A stretch of DNA of 47,071 nucleotides from Butyricicoccus sp. (GCA_020025755.1 JAHHRO010000013.1:1-47071), one strand, 5' to 3'; positions 7,989 to 16,505 are shown, counted from the first letter of the stretch. A program made the numbers and translations. The notes: generated by a model not told the origin, from the sequence alone.

Positions 7989-8926
7989 CTCCAGATATTA
8001 CGATAAAAGACCTTTCAGTCAGTTTTGAAACGGTACAGGGGACGGTATATGCCGTCCGTGATTTGTCCACCACCTTTCATGCCGGACGCATTTCCGGCAT
8101 CATCGGGGAGAGCGGAAGCGGAAAAAGCATCATGGGCATGTCCATCCTGCGCTTGCTTCCCAATACGGCAAGGGTGACCGGCTCTTGCTTTCTGGGCAAA
8201 GACGAACTGTACACCATGCCGCTCAAAGCACTGCGCAAGGTGCGCGGCGGCATGATCGGTCTGATCCCACAAAACCCCAGTGCTTCTCTCGATCCGGTCA
8301 TGAGGATCAAGCATCAGCTGATGGAGGCGATCCTGACCCATCGGCGAGCCGATCGAAAAGCCGCCGAACAACAGCTTGCGGTGCTGCTGCAACGATTTGG
8401 CTTTGATGACCCACAAACCATCCTCAGGCAGTATGCCTTCCAGATGAGCGGCGGCATGAATCAGCGTCTGGTCTCCGCCTCGGGGCTTGCCTGTCAGCCC
8501 GGCTGGGTGATCGCAGACGAGCCCACCAAAGGGCTTGATGCGATCCTGCGCAATCAGGTCTACACCGTCCTGCGCCAGATCCACGAGACCTATCACAGCA
8601 GCATGATCGTCATTACCCATGACCTTGATTTTGCCTGCCGTCTGTGTGACGATATCCGCGTGCTGTATCAGGGACATCTCATCGAGCAGGGAAGCGCACA
8701 GGAGATCATGGAAACGCCCCTGCATCCCTATACCCTTGGACTGATGAACGCCATGCCGCGTCACGGCATGATCCCCATTCCGCCGCCTGACCCTGCGCGC
8801 CTGACACACACCGGATGTATTTTTTATCCGCGTTGTCCCCGAGCATCGGCACGCTGTGGACAGGAGAGCCCACACGAAGTCACACTGAAAACCGGAAGAA
8901 AGGTAAGGTGCTTGCTGCATGCCTGA
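7985..8926 (+). CDS. ABC transporter ATPase, NikD/DppD-like
   Basis: A 313-residue cytosolic ATPase. Walker A is GESGSGKS (residues 41-48), the signature is MSGGMNQR rather than LSGGQ, and Walker B plus catalytic Glu is WVIADEPTKGLD, with the switch His in VITHDLDF. The C-terminal oligo_HPY extension holds CIFYPRCPRASARC, a Cys-rich segment that carries an iron-sulfur cluster in several Dpp/Opp ATPases; that role here is inference. Its start overlaps the permease stop (ATGA) and its end overlaps the next ATPase by eight bases. Confidence 0.88.
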   Translation: MTPDITIKDLSVSFETVQGTVYAVRDLSTTFHAGRISGIIGESGSGKSIMGMSILRLLPNTARVTGSCFLGKDELYTMPLKALRKVRGGMIGLIPQNPSASLDPVMRIKHQLMEAILTHRRADRKAAEQQLAVLLQRFGFDDPQTILRQYAFQMSGGMNQRLVSASGLACQPGWVIADEPTKGLDAILRNQVYTVLRQIHETYHSSMIVITHDLDFACRLCDDIRVLYQGHLIEQGSAQEIMETPLHPYTLGLMNAMPRHGMIPIPPPDPARLTHTGCIFYPRCPRASARCGQESPHEVTLKTGRKVRCLLHA

Positions 8927-9698
8927 TATTTTAGAGCTTCGCGCCGTTTGCCGTACCTTTTCACACGGTATTTTCCATACCCACACCACGAAAGCGGTTG
9001 ATCAGGTCAGCTTTTCTCTGGAACGCGGAAAAACTTTCGGGCTGGTAGGCAACAGTGGCTGTGGAAAAACCACACTCTCACGCCTTATCACCCGTCTGCT
9101 TCCACTCACATCAGGGCAGATCCTGTTTGAAGGGACAGACATCGCACAATTCGACCGCAAAGAAACCAAGCACTATCACCGCTCGATACAGATGATTTTT
9201 CAAAACCCCGAAGCCTCTCTTGATCCCTCTATGCGTCTGAGAGACAGCCTGCTTGAGTCCCTGTCTCTGCATCAGATCGGGCACACACGAGAAGAGCGCA
9301 TGGAAAAGATCCTGCACATGCTTGCGCTTGTGGGCTTATCCGAGCCGCTCCTCTCGCGCTATCCCCATCAGATCAGCGGCGGTGAAGCGCAACGCCTTGT
9401 CATCTGCCGTGCCCTTTTGCTGGAACCCAAGATCCTCCTGCTCGACGAACCAACTGCTATGTTGGATGTATCCGTACAGGCCTCCATGATGCATCTTTTC
9501 AAATCGCTCCAGCAAGAGTTTGGGCTGACCTATCTCTATATCACGCATGATATCGAACTGCTGGCTTGGATCAGTGATACCATTGGGGTCATGCAGCAGG
9601 GACGACTTGTAGAACTTGGAAGCCGTCAGCAGATCATGGAAGCACCTGTACACCCCTATACAAGAGCCCTGCTGGATTCATATAGCCATTGGAAATAA
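8919..9698 (+). CDS. ABC transporter ATPase, NikE/DppF-like
   Basis: The partner ATPase, 259 residues. Walker A is GNSGCGKT (44-51), the signature ISGGEAQR, Walker B ILLLDEPTAMLD, and the switch His lies in YITHDIEL. It is shorter than DppF because the oligo_HPY tail is absent, as in NikE. It overlaps the preceding gene by eight bases, completing the two-permease, two-ATPase import complex. The methyltransferase begins 10 bases downstream. Confidence 0.88.
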   Translation: MPDILELRAVCRTFSHGIFHTHTTKAVDQVSFSLERGKTFGLVGNSGCGKTTLSRLITRLLPLTSGQILFEGTDIAQFDRKETKHYHRSIQMIFQNPEASLDPSMRLRDSLLESLSLHQIGHTREERMEKILHMLALVGLSEPLLSRYPHQISGGEAQRLVICRALLLEPKILLLDEPTAMLDVSVQASMMHLFKSLQQEFGLTYLYITHDIELLAWISDTIGVMQQGRLVELGSRQQIMEAPVHPYTRALLDSYSHWK

Positions 9699-9708
9699 GG
9701 AGGTTTTT

Positions 9709-10548
9709 ATGAAAGAACGCATTGCTATGACCGATTTTGCAAAGCAGTGGGCATCTCACATTGAAGAAAGCAGAACACCGCGCATGAAAGAGGATGCCGC
9801 AGAGCAGGCTTTCTGGAAACAATTCATGCAGAAAAAGTCCTATGCGCCTGAAGCCTCCTCTCGTCAGGTACTCACCTATCTGCGTCCGCTCTTTGCGCAG
9901 TATGAGATCCAAACCGCGTTGGAGATCGGTCCTGGCTGGGGCAATTATACCCTCGATCTTGCTGCATGCTGTGAGGAAGTCGCCTGTGTTGACCTCTCAT
10001 CCGATATGCTGGACTTCATCCTGCGAGCGGGTAACGCGCACGGCTTTCACAACCTGACTGCTTATCAAAGCAAGTGGGAGTCGTTTGTGCCGGACAGGAA
10101 ATACGATCTTGTCTTTGGCTATAACTGCTTTTATCGGCAGTCAGATCTTCCGGACTGCTTTGCCCGTATGCAGCACGCTGCACGCAAGCTGTGCGTTGCC
10201 GGTATGAATACCGGACTTGCACCGATCTGGGTACATGAACTGGAAGCAGCTGGCGCACAGGTGAAATGGGAATGGAAGGACTATATGTATTTTGTGGGCG
10301 TACTCTATCAAATGGGGATCGATGCCAATGTTCGGGTTCTTCCGTTCACTAGATCTCTGTCCTATCCCAATATCGATGCACTGGTACAGGGGGAGTGTGC
10401 GCGCTGTGACTGCACCGCGCTCGACCCCAAACAAGCCGCTGATATTCTATGCAGGCATTTTTCTGAACAGCCCGACGGAAGCTGGACTGCCGAAGTACAG
10501 TTCCGCAGCGGCATCGTCTGGTGGGAAGTGCCGCATGGCGCACAATAA
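9709..10548 (+). CDS. Class I SAM-dependent methyltransferase linked to the B12-regulated transporter
   Basis: This 279-residue protein has a Rossmann methyltransferase core after a helical N terminus. Motif I is LEIGPGWGNYTLDLA (71-85), the acidic end of strand two is ACVDLSSDML, and the YDLVFGYNCF segment corresponds to motif IV. The fold is clear but the acceptor is not. AAGGAGG sits 6 bases before the ATG, and the gene is the last of the operon, sharing the B12 riboswitch. It could modify a corrinoid or a metal-chelating small molecule carried by the transporter. It does not look like a nicotianamine-synthase relative or a canonical Cbi/Cob methyltransferase. Function unassigned. Confidence 0.75.
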   Translation: MKERIAMTDFAKQWASHIEESRTPRMKEDAAEQAFWKQFMQKKSYAPEASSRQVLTYLRPLFAQYEIQTALEIGPGWGNYTLDLAACCEEVACVDLSSDMLDFILRAGNAHGFHNLTAYQSKWESFVPDRKYDLVFGYNCFYRQSDLPDCFARMQHAARKLCVAGMNTGLAPIWVHELEAAGAQVKWEWKDYMYFVGVLYQMGIDANVRVLPFTRSLSYPNIDALVQGECARCDCTALDPKQAADILCRHFSEQPDGSWTAEVQFRSGIVWWEVPHGAQ

Positions 10549-10550
10549 CA

Positions 10551-10593
10551 AATGTCCCCTGCCATGGTCTTGCACCATCTGGCAGGGGACATT
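10551..10593. terminator. Bidirectional terminator between methyltransferase and MBOAT gene
   Basis: AATGTCCCCTGCCA and TGGCAGGGGACATT form a 14-bp perfect stem between the convergent stops at 10548 and 10596. This terminator is not occupied by the hairpin element. Confidence 0.8.
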
Positions 10594-10595
10594 CG

Positions 10596-12002
10596 TTAAA
10601 ATCGGAAATAGATAAACGGATTGTAGCTGGAGCTCAGGATATAAACGATACATTCCAGCAGTAAGACAAGACAGACCACATTGAGTAGGGTATCACGCAG
10701 GGCGGTCTTTTTCAGCTTGATTCTTTCTGCCCATGGCAGCATACACACCAATCCGATCGGAATATAGATCAAGCCGAGCAGAATGGAGGAATTGGCAGCC
10801 AGAACCGCAACAGGGTCTGAGGGCACAAAGCGGAACAGCATCCCAACGCGCTGACCCACCTGTTCCAAAGATTCCGCATTGAAGATCACCCAGCCGATGA
10901 CCACAAAGAAAAAGGTATACAGCCACTGAAAAATTTTAGGCAGACGCTCCAGCAGCTTCCCAAGGAAGAATTTTTCCACAAGCAGCAGCACTGCATAATA
11001 GATGCCCCACAGCATAAAGTTCCATTGTGCGCCGTGCCAGAAGCCAGTCAGCACCCAGACGACACATAGATTAAATACCCATCTGGCTGTACTGCACCGA
11101 TTCCCTCCCAGCGGAATATAGATATAGTCCCGAAACCAACTGGAAAGTGAGATATGCCAACGCCGCCAAAAATCCGTGATCGAGGTTGCGATATATGGAT
11201 AATGGAAATTCTCCAGAAAATGAAATCCAAAGATGCGTCCCAAACCAATCGCCATATCACTATAGCCGGAAAAATCAAAATAGATCTGCAAGGAATAGGC
11301 AAGTGCCGCAAGCCAATAGATCGCAGTTCCATAAGCTGAGGTATTTTCCGTATAGATCAGGGTCGCAATCGCTCCGATCTTATTGGACAGGATCACTTTT
11401 TTAGAAAGTCCTACGATAAAACGGCGTAGTCCGTAGGAAACATCTTCAAGACTCTCTTTGCGCAGCTTGATTTCCGATTCAACAGTTTGATAGCGGACGA
11501 TCGGGCCTGCAATCAGCTGTGGGAAGAATGAAACATAAAGTGTGAGATAAAAATAATTTGTTTGCACCTGAATTTCGTGTCGATAGAGATCGATCACATA
11601 GGACAGGATCTGGAATGTATAGAAGCTGATACCAATGGGAAGCGCGATTTTGGGGATCATGAGCGTGCTGGAAAAAAGATGGTTCAGGTTGTCTACCGTA
11701 AAATTCAGATATTTGAATAGGAACAGGTTAGCTGTCAGCAGACAAATGGTTATCACGAAAACAACCTTTCTGAGTTTCTGCGTTTTTTCACCATCGAGCT
11801 GATGGATCAGCAAACCGCCTATATAGGCGACAAAGGATGCGGCAAGCATGAGAAAAATATATCTTGGCTCCCCCCATGCATAAAACACCAAAGAAAAAAC
11901 CAGCAGGACACCGTTTCGATAGACGCGATTGGGGAACAGGAAATAAGACACCAGAACCAGTGGGAGAAACGCATATAGAAATGTCAATGTACTAAAAACC
12001 AT
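10596..12002 (-). CDS. MBOAT-family O-acyltransferase (AlgI/DltB-like)
   Basis: A 468-residue polytopic membrane protein. The N terminus (FSTLTFLYAFLPLVLVSYFLFP, then FYAWGEPRYIFLML) and the YFDFSGYSDMAIGLGRIFGFHFLENFHYPY, TDFWRRWHISLSSWFRDYIYIPLGGNR and LTGFWHGAQWNFMLWG segments are hallmarks of AlgI-type acyltransferases; the last contains the invariant catalytic His. Such proteins pass acetyl groups across the membrane to an extracellular partner that O-acetylates a polysaccharide. The gene lies three bases after the DHHW-protein gene, forming a two-gene operon. The polymer is unknown, as no polysaccharide genes lie nearby. Confidence 0.9.
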   Translation of the reverse strand: MVFSTLTFLYAFLPLVLVSYFLFPNRVYRNGVLLVFSLVFYAWGEPRYIFLMLAASFVAYIGGLLIHQLDGEKTQKLRKVVFVITICLLTANLFLFKYLNFTVDNLNHLFSSTLMIPKIALPIGISFYTFQILSYVIDLYRHEIQVQTNYFYLTLYVSFFPQLIAGPIVRYQTVESEIKLRKESLEDVSYGLRRFIVGLSKKVILSNKIGAIATLIYTENTSAYGTAIYWLAALAYSLQIYFDFSGYSDMAIGLGRIFGFHFLENFHYPYIATSITDFWRRWHISLSSWFRDYIYIPLGGNRCSTARWVFNLCVVWVLTGFWHGAQWNFMLWGIYYAVLLLVEKFFLGKLLERLPKIFQWLYTFFFVVIGWVIFNAESLEQVGQRVGMLFRFVPSDPVAVLAANSSILLGLIYIPIGLVCMLPWAERIKLKKTALRDTLLNVVCLVLLLECIVYILSSSYNPFIYFRF

Positions 12003-12005
12003 AGA

Positions 12006-13172
12006 TCAGTTCTCCAATGCAAATTCATTCATAAGATAAAAGTCGATATTCCCGATCCAGAGCACCTTTTGGATATCATGCTGCTCAATATAGTCTGAAA
12101 AATGGAACGGATGGCGCATATAGTGTTCATAGTATCGCAGATCGATCGAATATGTGGTATCGAAATGTGAAGCCAGCAGCTTTAAGATCGCATTGTCATA
12201 GGACTCGCCAATGACTAAAATATTTTCACGGTCTTTCCGTCCACTCCTGAAAATGACTTCACCGATATCCTCGCCATAAAAAGAACTGTACTTCATCTCA
12301 TCCGGCGGCGTTTTAAAACAAGCTGCCTGCGTTCCATAATCCTCAGCCGGACTGCCATTGATCGTAATATCAAAATCCGGATATACAAAGCGATAGGCAT
12401 ACAAGGGTTCTGTGAAAACCGGCGCACCCACATAAACACTTTTCGACCCTTTCAGCGAATCACACACTCGTACTTCTTCCACAGGTGTCAATGGTGGATC
12501 GCTGCATTCCAACAGCTTCAGAACATCCTGATACCCCTGATAAGAACCTTTATAATTCCAATGATGGTCGGTGCGATAGAAATACTGGCGGAACATATCA
12601 TAGGAATCAATGGAAAAAATCGCTTTTTGGGATACGGGCAGTTCCAAAAGATCAAAAAAGTATTCCCCTGCTCCCACTTTCTCTCCGGTTTCAAACTGGA
12701 TATCGGTATCCTTTTCTATAAAAAAGCTGTAAAAAGAAACATCCGGATGCGCATGGATTACTTTGTTATAATTCTCTGCTTTTTCAGCCAGAGGGTCTTT
12801 CATTTTTGCAAGATCACGCGTTGGATATACCAGATGATCGCCACCAAACACGAGGTTATTGAGAAATTTAAAATAACGATCTTTATGCTCCGAAAATACA
12901 GGAAGCATCGTGCGCTTGATGTAAGCTGCTTTGTTCTCATTATACTTCTTTTTCATACTGGATGCTTTGGGGATCTGATCGGACAGAGCATTTTCCACAC
13001 CATCCTGAAATGTATTCTCGATCATCGCTTCGATTGAAAAAGGGGGTATCTTGTAAGCATAACGGTTTTCATAGTAGTTCATTTCTTTGGGAAATGCAAC
13101 CGTTCGAACAAGACCAAAGCCCAGACATGAGAGCACCACAAAAATAAAAAGTATGTTGGACAGTTTCTGCAT
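12006..13172 (-). CDS. DHHW-family protein (AlgJ/AlgX-like O-acetylation partner)
   Basis: This 388-residue protein has an N-terminal membrane anchor (ILFIFVVLSCLGFGLVRTVAF) and an extracellular SGNH-like domain. The eponymous motif appears as YRTDHHWNYKGSYQGY, and a nucleophile-type segment ILVIGESYDNAILKLLASHF lies towards the C terminus. It is expected to take acetyl groups delivered by the adjacent MBOAT protein and transfer them to a cell-surface polymer. Two tandem ATGs exist; I use 13172 because GGGGAG lies 5 bases before it and only 2 before 13175. It is upstream gene of the operon. Confidence 0.82.
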   Translation of the reverse strand: MQKLSNILFIFVVLSCLGFGLVRTVAFPKEMNYYENRYAYKIPPFSIEAMIENTFQDGVENALSDQIPKASSMKKKYNENKAAYIKRTMLPVFSEHKDRYFKFLNNLVFGGDHLVYPTRDLAKMKDPLAEKAENYNKVIHAHPDVSFYSFFIEKDTDIQFETGEKVGAGEYFFDLLELPVSQKAIFSIDSYDMFRQYFYRTDHHWNYKGSYQGYQDVLKLLECSDPPLTPVEEVRVCDSLKGSKSVYVGAPVFTEPLYAYRFVYPDFDITINGSPAEDYGTQAACFKTPPDEMKYSSFYGEDIGEVIFRSGRKDRENILVIGESYDNAILKLLASHFDTTYSIDLRYYEHYMRHPFHFSDYIEQHDIQKVLWIGNIDFYLMNEFALEN

Positions 13173-13300
13173 CATATCTCCCCGAAAGCCTCCTTATTGC
13201 AAACACGTCATTCCCAAACTACCATACATACGATAGCACAGTTGTAAAAAAATGTAAATACTTCCTTAAAATAGAAGATATTGGTGATTCGCGGAATAAA

Positions 13301-13330
13301 AAACAGCCAGATAAAACATCTGGCTGTTTT
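13301..13330 (-). terminator. tRNA-Leu terminator
   Basis: On the minus strand, AAAACAGCCAGAT and ATCTGGCTGTTTT pair around a short loop and run into TTTTTTATTCC, four bases after the CCA end of the tRNA. Confidence 0.85.
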
Positions 13331-13334
13331 CTTG

Positions 13335-13417
13335 TGGTGCGGGTGACAGGACTTGAACCTGCACGCCAAAGACACCAGAACCTAAATCTGGCGCGTCTGC
13401 CATTCCGCCACACCCGC
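13335..13417 (-). tRNA. tRNA-Leu (anticodon UAG), CCA encoded
   Basis: The minus strand reads GCGGGTGTGGCGGAATGGCA at the 5' end, an anticodon arm CCAGA-TTTAGGT-TCTGG with UAG in the loop, a variable arm GTGTCTTTGGCGT typical of class II tRNAs, the T arm GCAGGTTCAAGTCCTGT, and acceptor CACCCGC with discriminator A and encoded CCA. The TTCAAGT T-loop and 7-bp acceptor stem are intact. It is a single transcription unit. Confidence 0.96.
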
Positions 13418-13428
13418 ATTGCTTATAT

Positions 13429-13457
13429 ATTATACGATACCCCGTTGTGTTTGTCTA
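13429..13457 (-). promoter_or_regulatory. tRNA-Leu promoter
   Basis: On the minus strand TAGACA and TATAAT are separated by 17 bases, with the -10 ending 11 bases before the mature tRNA 5' end. Confidence 0.6.
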
Positions 13458-13461
13458 TACC

Positions 13462-13486
13462 AAATTTAAAATGACCTGTATATTTT
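13462..13486. repeat. 25-bp flank shared with 3265-3289
   Basis: The perfect inverted partner of 3265-3289, one base outside the left IS terminal repeat. In transposase orientation it is the 5' flank of this IS and the 3' flank of the other. Confidence 0.6.
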
Positions 13487-13487
13487 T

Positions 13488-13885
13488 GTGTAGGTGTATG
13501 ATACATATTGGACAATGAAAACTCGTGAGGTGGTATGCCAAGCATGGGATTTATGTGGAGTGCATCCAAACAGATAACGGTTTTGAATTTACCAACCGTT
13601 TTTCCAACGGCAAGCGGAATTTGCCTACTCTATTTGAGAAGACTGCTTCTGAACTGGGTATTCGCCATAAACTGATTCGACCCTACACACCATGTCATAA
13701 CGGCAAGGTTGAACGCAGCCACCGTGAAGACCCAAAACGGTTGTATTCCTGTCATTCCTTCTTCTCTCTGGACGACTTTGCAAAGCAGCTTGTAATTCAT
13801 AACCACCGCTCTAACAACTTACCTATGAGATCTCTTGCTTGGCTTTCTCCTTCCAAGTTCACTGTCCAATATGTTTGACAACCCT
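13488..13885 (+). mobile_element. Internally deleted copy of the IS at 3291-4136
   Basis: The left terminal repeat GTGTAGGTGTATGATACATA-TTGGACAAT (13488-13516) is joined almost directly to the C-terminal third of the transposase, and the right repeat (ACTGTCCAATATGTTTGACA) ends near 13885. About half the element is missing, giving a roughly 400-bp nonautonomous form with both ends kept. Confidence 0.75.
13525..13878 (+). pseudogene. Transposase C-terminal fragment
   Basis: The frame encodes RWYAKHGIYVECIQTDNGFEF (second catalytic Asp), KLIRPYTPCHNGKVERSHRE (catalytic Glu) and LAWLSPSKFTVQYV, nearly the same as the fragment at 3300-3623. The DNA-binding domain and the first catalytic Asp are absent, and the frame opens right beside the terminal repeat. 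It is a remnant, though the frame is open and could be translated from GTG 13525. Confidence 0.8.
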
Positions 13886-13966
13886 GCAAAAAAGGATCGT
13901 TTGTGGAATAAAGCAAATAGAAATATATTTTATGAGATTGCAGACAAGGCGTAGGGGGAGAAAGCG

Positions 13967-14686
13967 TTAGGGACGGGTGCGCATGATCGTGAAACGAAAG
14001 AGATCACTGCGCAGGCAGTCGATGGAGTATAGGATGGGGTTACCGCGCGTATCGAAATGAGACTGTCGGAATCCAAAGGCATCGCATCCCTGCGGCAGAT
14101 GCAGCAAGGTGCGCAGATGCTCCCCAGAAGGTGGGATGAACAGATCGGTCAATGCATGTCCGATTTGGATACCCTGTTCCTGCTCCAGATAGGAAAAGAG
14201 AGAATGCGGCGGATTGTTGACATCCAAGGTGGAAGCATATTTTTGTGGGAGATAGCTGACGCTGGCACAGATCGCACCGAGATCCGCATGGCGCACGCGT
14301 TCTATCACGAAAAAGGGCTCATCCTGTTCGGTCTCGAAAAATTGTGCAATTTCTTTGGAGATCGGGCGCAGCGTACAGGTGATATCGGATGTTCGCTCCT
14401 GTATGCCGGCATTGGCGATCATTACAGATATACTTTGCAGCTGTGCAAGATCGTTGATGATACGAGGGGGATTTTCTACAAGGTATGTACCCGATCCGTG
14501 TTTGGAAACCAAGATGCCATCTCGCTGAAGAAGATCGACTGCTTTGCGCCAAGTCATACGGCTGACTCCGAGGCACTGTGCCATCTGCATTTCTGAGGGA
14601 ATCTTTTTGCCGGCTTCAAATTCTCCTGCATCATAAAGAGAAAGAAACATTTCTTTGGCGCAAAGCGCGGAAGATTTTTGTTTCAT
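13967..14686 (-). CDS. GntR-family transcriptional regulator, HutC subfamily (UTRA domain)
   Basis: A 239-residue regulator with an N-terminal winged helix (residues about 5-75: KEMFLSLYDAGEFEAGKKIPSEMQMAQCLGVSRMTWRKAVDLLQRDGILVSKHGSGTYL) and a C-terminal UTRA effector domain ending in DTRGNPILYSIDCLRSDLFRF. I start at ATG 14686 behind GGAGGA; the upstream in-frame extension is intergenic. It is divergent from the symporter operon and probably controls it through the GTATAGAC site at 14897, which fits the HutC consensus GTNTANAC. A palindrome over its own -10 suggests autoregulation. The effector is unknown. Confidence 0.87.
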   Translation of the reverse strand: MKQKSSALCAKEMFLSLYDAGEFEAGKKIPSEMQMAQCLGVSRMTWRKAVDLLQRDGILVSKHGSGTYLVENPPRIINDLAQLQSISVMIANAGIQERTSDITCTLRPISKEIAQFFETEQDEPFFVIERVRHADLGAICASVSYLPQKYASTLDVNNPPHSLFSYLEQEQGIQIGHALTDLFIPPSGEHLRTLLHLPQGCDAFGFRQSHFDTRGNPILYSIDCLRSDLFRFTIMRTRP

Positions 14687-14735
14687 TGCGTAAGATCCTC
14701 CGTATAGATTGAAAATAAAAGAACTTGTTTGCTCT

Positions 14736-14763
14736 ATTATAGAGCATTGTTGTAAAAAATCAA
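14736..14763 (-). promoter_or_regulatory. Promoter of the GntR gene with palindrome over the -10
   Basis: Minus-strand TTGATT and TATAAT are separated by 16 bases. The -10 is embedded in GCTCTATTATAGAGC (14731-14745), a 6-bp inverted repeat that could be an autoregulatory operator or start-site hairpin. Confidence 0.5.
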
Positions 14764-14855
14764 GTGCTGTCAGGCGGAAAAAGAGGAACCATTGTGTGAA
14801 ATATACAAAAATGATATAAAAAATAAAGCAAGTATACAAAAATATCCCCGATATA

Positions 14856-14885
14856 TTGACAAATTCTGACAAAACGTGATATAAA
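14856..14885 (+). promoter_or_regulatory. Promoter of the symporter operon
   Basis: TTGACA and TATAAA are separated by 18 bases; the -10 follows a TG dinucleotide. The transcript should start near 14892, leaving a leader of about 45 bases to the symporter ATG. Confidence 0.6.
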
Positions 14886-14896
14886 AAGGTAAAGTT

Positions 14897-14904
14897 GTAT
14901 AGAC
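14897..14904. promoter_or_regulatory. Candidate HutC-type operator
   Basis: GTATAGAC matches the GTNTANAC consensus known for HutC-subfamily GntR regulators. It lies just downstream of the predicted transcription start, where binding would block elongation or initiation. The divergent GntR gene encodes the matching regulator class. Confidence 0.5.
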
Positions 14905-14936
14905 CAGTTTAAGGAAAATGAGAGAGGAGAAAAGAA

Positions 14937-16454
14937 ATGATTTCAAGTAAGTATGTGACCTTGTTTGTAGTCGGATTTTTCGTCTACATTGGACTTATGA
15001 TACTGATTGCATACCTGACAAGCCGAAAGGGAACTACACAGGGAGAGGATTACCTGATGGGCGGACGCAATGTGGGATTGCTGCTACTCATCTGTACGGC
15101 AGCGGCAACCGCAGTTGGCACGGGTACATCGGTCGGTGCGACCGCAAACGGCTTCCGAAGTGGCTGGCTGGGCGCGGTATATCCGCTTGCAAATGCGTTG
15201 GGGCTTGTGACCGTTGCATTCTGTTTCGCACATGTGCGAAAGTTTAAGTTCCGCACGCTTTGTGAAGAACTGCAATTTTATTATGATGGCAGCCCGTATA
15301 TGCGTAAGTTCATGTCAGTTGTCATTTTTATTGTCTCGATTGTTTGGGTCGGCAGTGCAATCAATGGCGGCGCGAACTATCTCGCATATCTCATCGGAAT
15401 GGATATGATCCCTGCAAAGATCATCACTGTTTTTGCGTTCGGTATCTATGTTTTTGTGGGCGGTTACATGGCGGTCGTATGGACAGATGCCATTCAGGCA
15501 GTTCTGCTGTTTGGCGGCTTTGTCCTGATTGCGATTCTGGCTATCCCAGCGGCTGGTGGCTTTGATACCATTCGCGCAACCTATGAAGCGGCTGGCAATC
15601 CGGGGGCAATGACCCTGTTTGGGGTGGGTTCTAAGGGCGTTCTCGGTGTTCTGGCAGTTGCACTGGCGTCTTATTATGGCGCAATGGCAGGACCGACCGC
15701 CCATATGCGCGTCTATACCGCGAAATCCCCACAGACCGCACGCAAGGCGATTTTAGTTGCGGCAGTTGTAGTAGGATGTTTCTCGATTCTGCCGGCGATC
15801 GTTGGTATGTCCGGTTTTACCATTGCGACACAGGCAGGTGCAGCAAATGTACTGGAAAATCCGGATTTTACCTTTGCATACATGGCAACAACCGTCTTTC
15901 CTCCGGCAATTGGTCTGGTCTGTCTCATTGCTGGTCTGTCCGCGATCATGTCCTCTGCGGATTCGGATGCGATCGCAGGCGTTACCACATTCCTGACGGA
16001 CGTATATGCACTGATCTTCAAGAAACCGGTAGCAGATAAGGATATTCCAAAATACTCCCGTATCATTTTGGTTATCATGCTTGCAAGCGCGTTCGGAATG
16101 ACCATCTTTGCAAGTGATATCATGAGCTATATCAACAATGTCATTGGTTCGTTCACCCCTGGTATGGCAGTTGCGCTCCTTGTTGGACGATTTTGGAAAC
16201 GTGCCACTTGGCAGGGCGGCGTTGCAACCATGGGAAGCGGCATCGTGTTCGGTGTGTGTTATCTTCTGATTGCACCATTCAATGCATGGATCACAGAGAT
16301 TTTTGCAGGGCCTGCACTGCCAGTTACGATCGTGACCTTTGTCGTATGCATCATCGTCAGTCTGATGACACCGCCTTCCAGTCATACGGAGGAAGAACGT
16401 GTTGCACTCGTTCTGGCAGAACGCAATCAGGAAAAGACTGCATCTGTGCGCTGA
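14937..16454 (+). CDS. Sodium:solute symporter (SSS family)
   Basis: This 505-residue protein has about 13 hydrophobic segments and the SSS (SLC5-like) fold. Supporting stretches are the LMGGRNVGLLLLICTAAATAVGTGTSVGATANGF region of helices 1-2, GGYMAVVWTDAIQAVLLFGG (the GG..AV..TD..Q signature), and AGLSAIMSSADSDAIAGVTT, the family Ser-rich sodium-site region. It imports an organic solute with Na+. The substrate cannot be read directly; co-regulation with two hydrolases suggests an organic ester or amide, which is inference. AGGAG precedes the ATG. It is first gene of the GntR-controlled operon. Confidence 0.9.
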   Translation: MISSKYVTLFVVGFFVYIGLMILIAYLTSRKGTTQGEDYLMGGRNVGLLLLICTAAATAVGTGTSVGATANGFRSGWLGAVYPLANALGLVTVAFCFAHVRKFKFRTLCEELQFYYDGSPYMRKFMSVVIFIVSIVWVGSAINGGANYLAYLIGMDMIPAKIITVFAFGIYVFVGGYMAVVWTDAIQAVLLFGGFVLIAILAIPAAGGFDTIRATYEAAGNPGAMTLFGVGSKGVLGVLAVALASYYGAMAGPTAHMRVYTAKSPQTARKAILVAAVVVGCFSILPAIVGMSGFTIATQAGAANVLENPDFTFAYMATTVFPPAIGLVCLIAGLSAIMSSADSDAIAGVTTFLTDVYALIFKKPVADKDIPKYSRIILVIMLASAFGMTIFASDIMSYINNVIGSFTPGMAVALLVGRFWKRATWQGGVATMGSGIVFGVCYLLIAPFNAWITEIFAGPALPVTIVTFVVCIIVSLMTPPSSHTEEERVALVLAERNQEKTASVR

Positions 16455-16505
16455 TTGATCCATAGACAAGCAACAAATGAGGTATAAATGGTGCAGGAGG
16501 CAAGA

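Noticed and set aside
10596..13172. MBOAT/DHHW pair considered as alginate biosynthesis genes
   Set aside because: No polymerase, epimerase or secretion genes are nearby; these families also O-acetylate other polymers, so no alginate claim is made.
13462..13486. 25-mer shared with 3265-3289 considered as part of the IS itself
   Set aside because: It is absent from the other end of each IS copy and lies outside the recognisable terminal repeats; a split target duplication explains it better.
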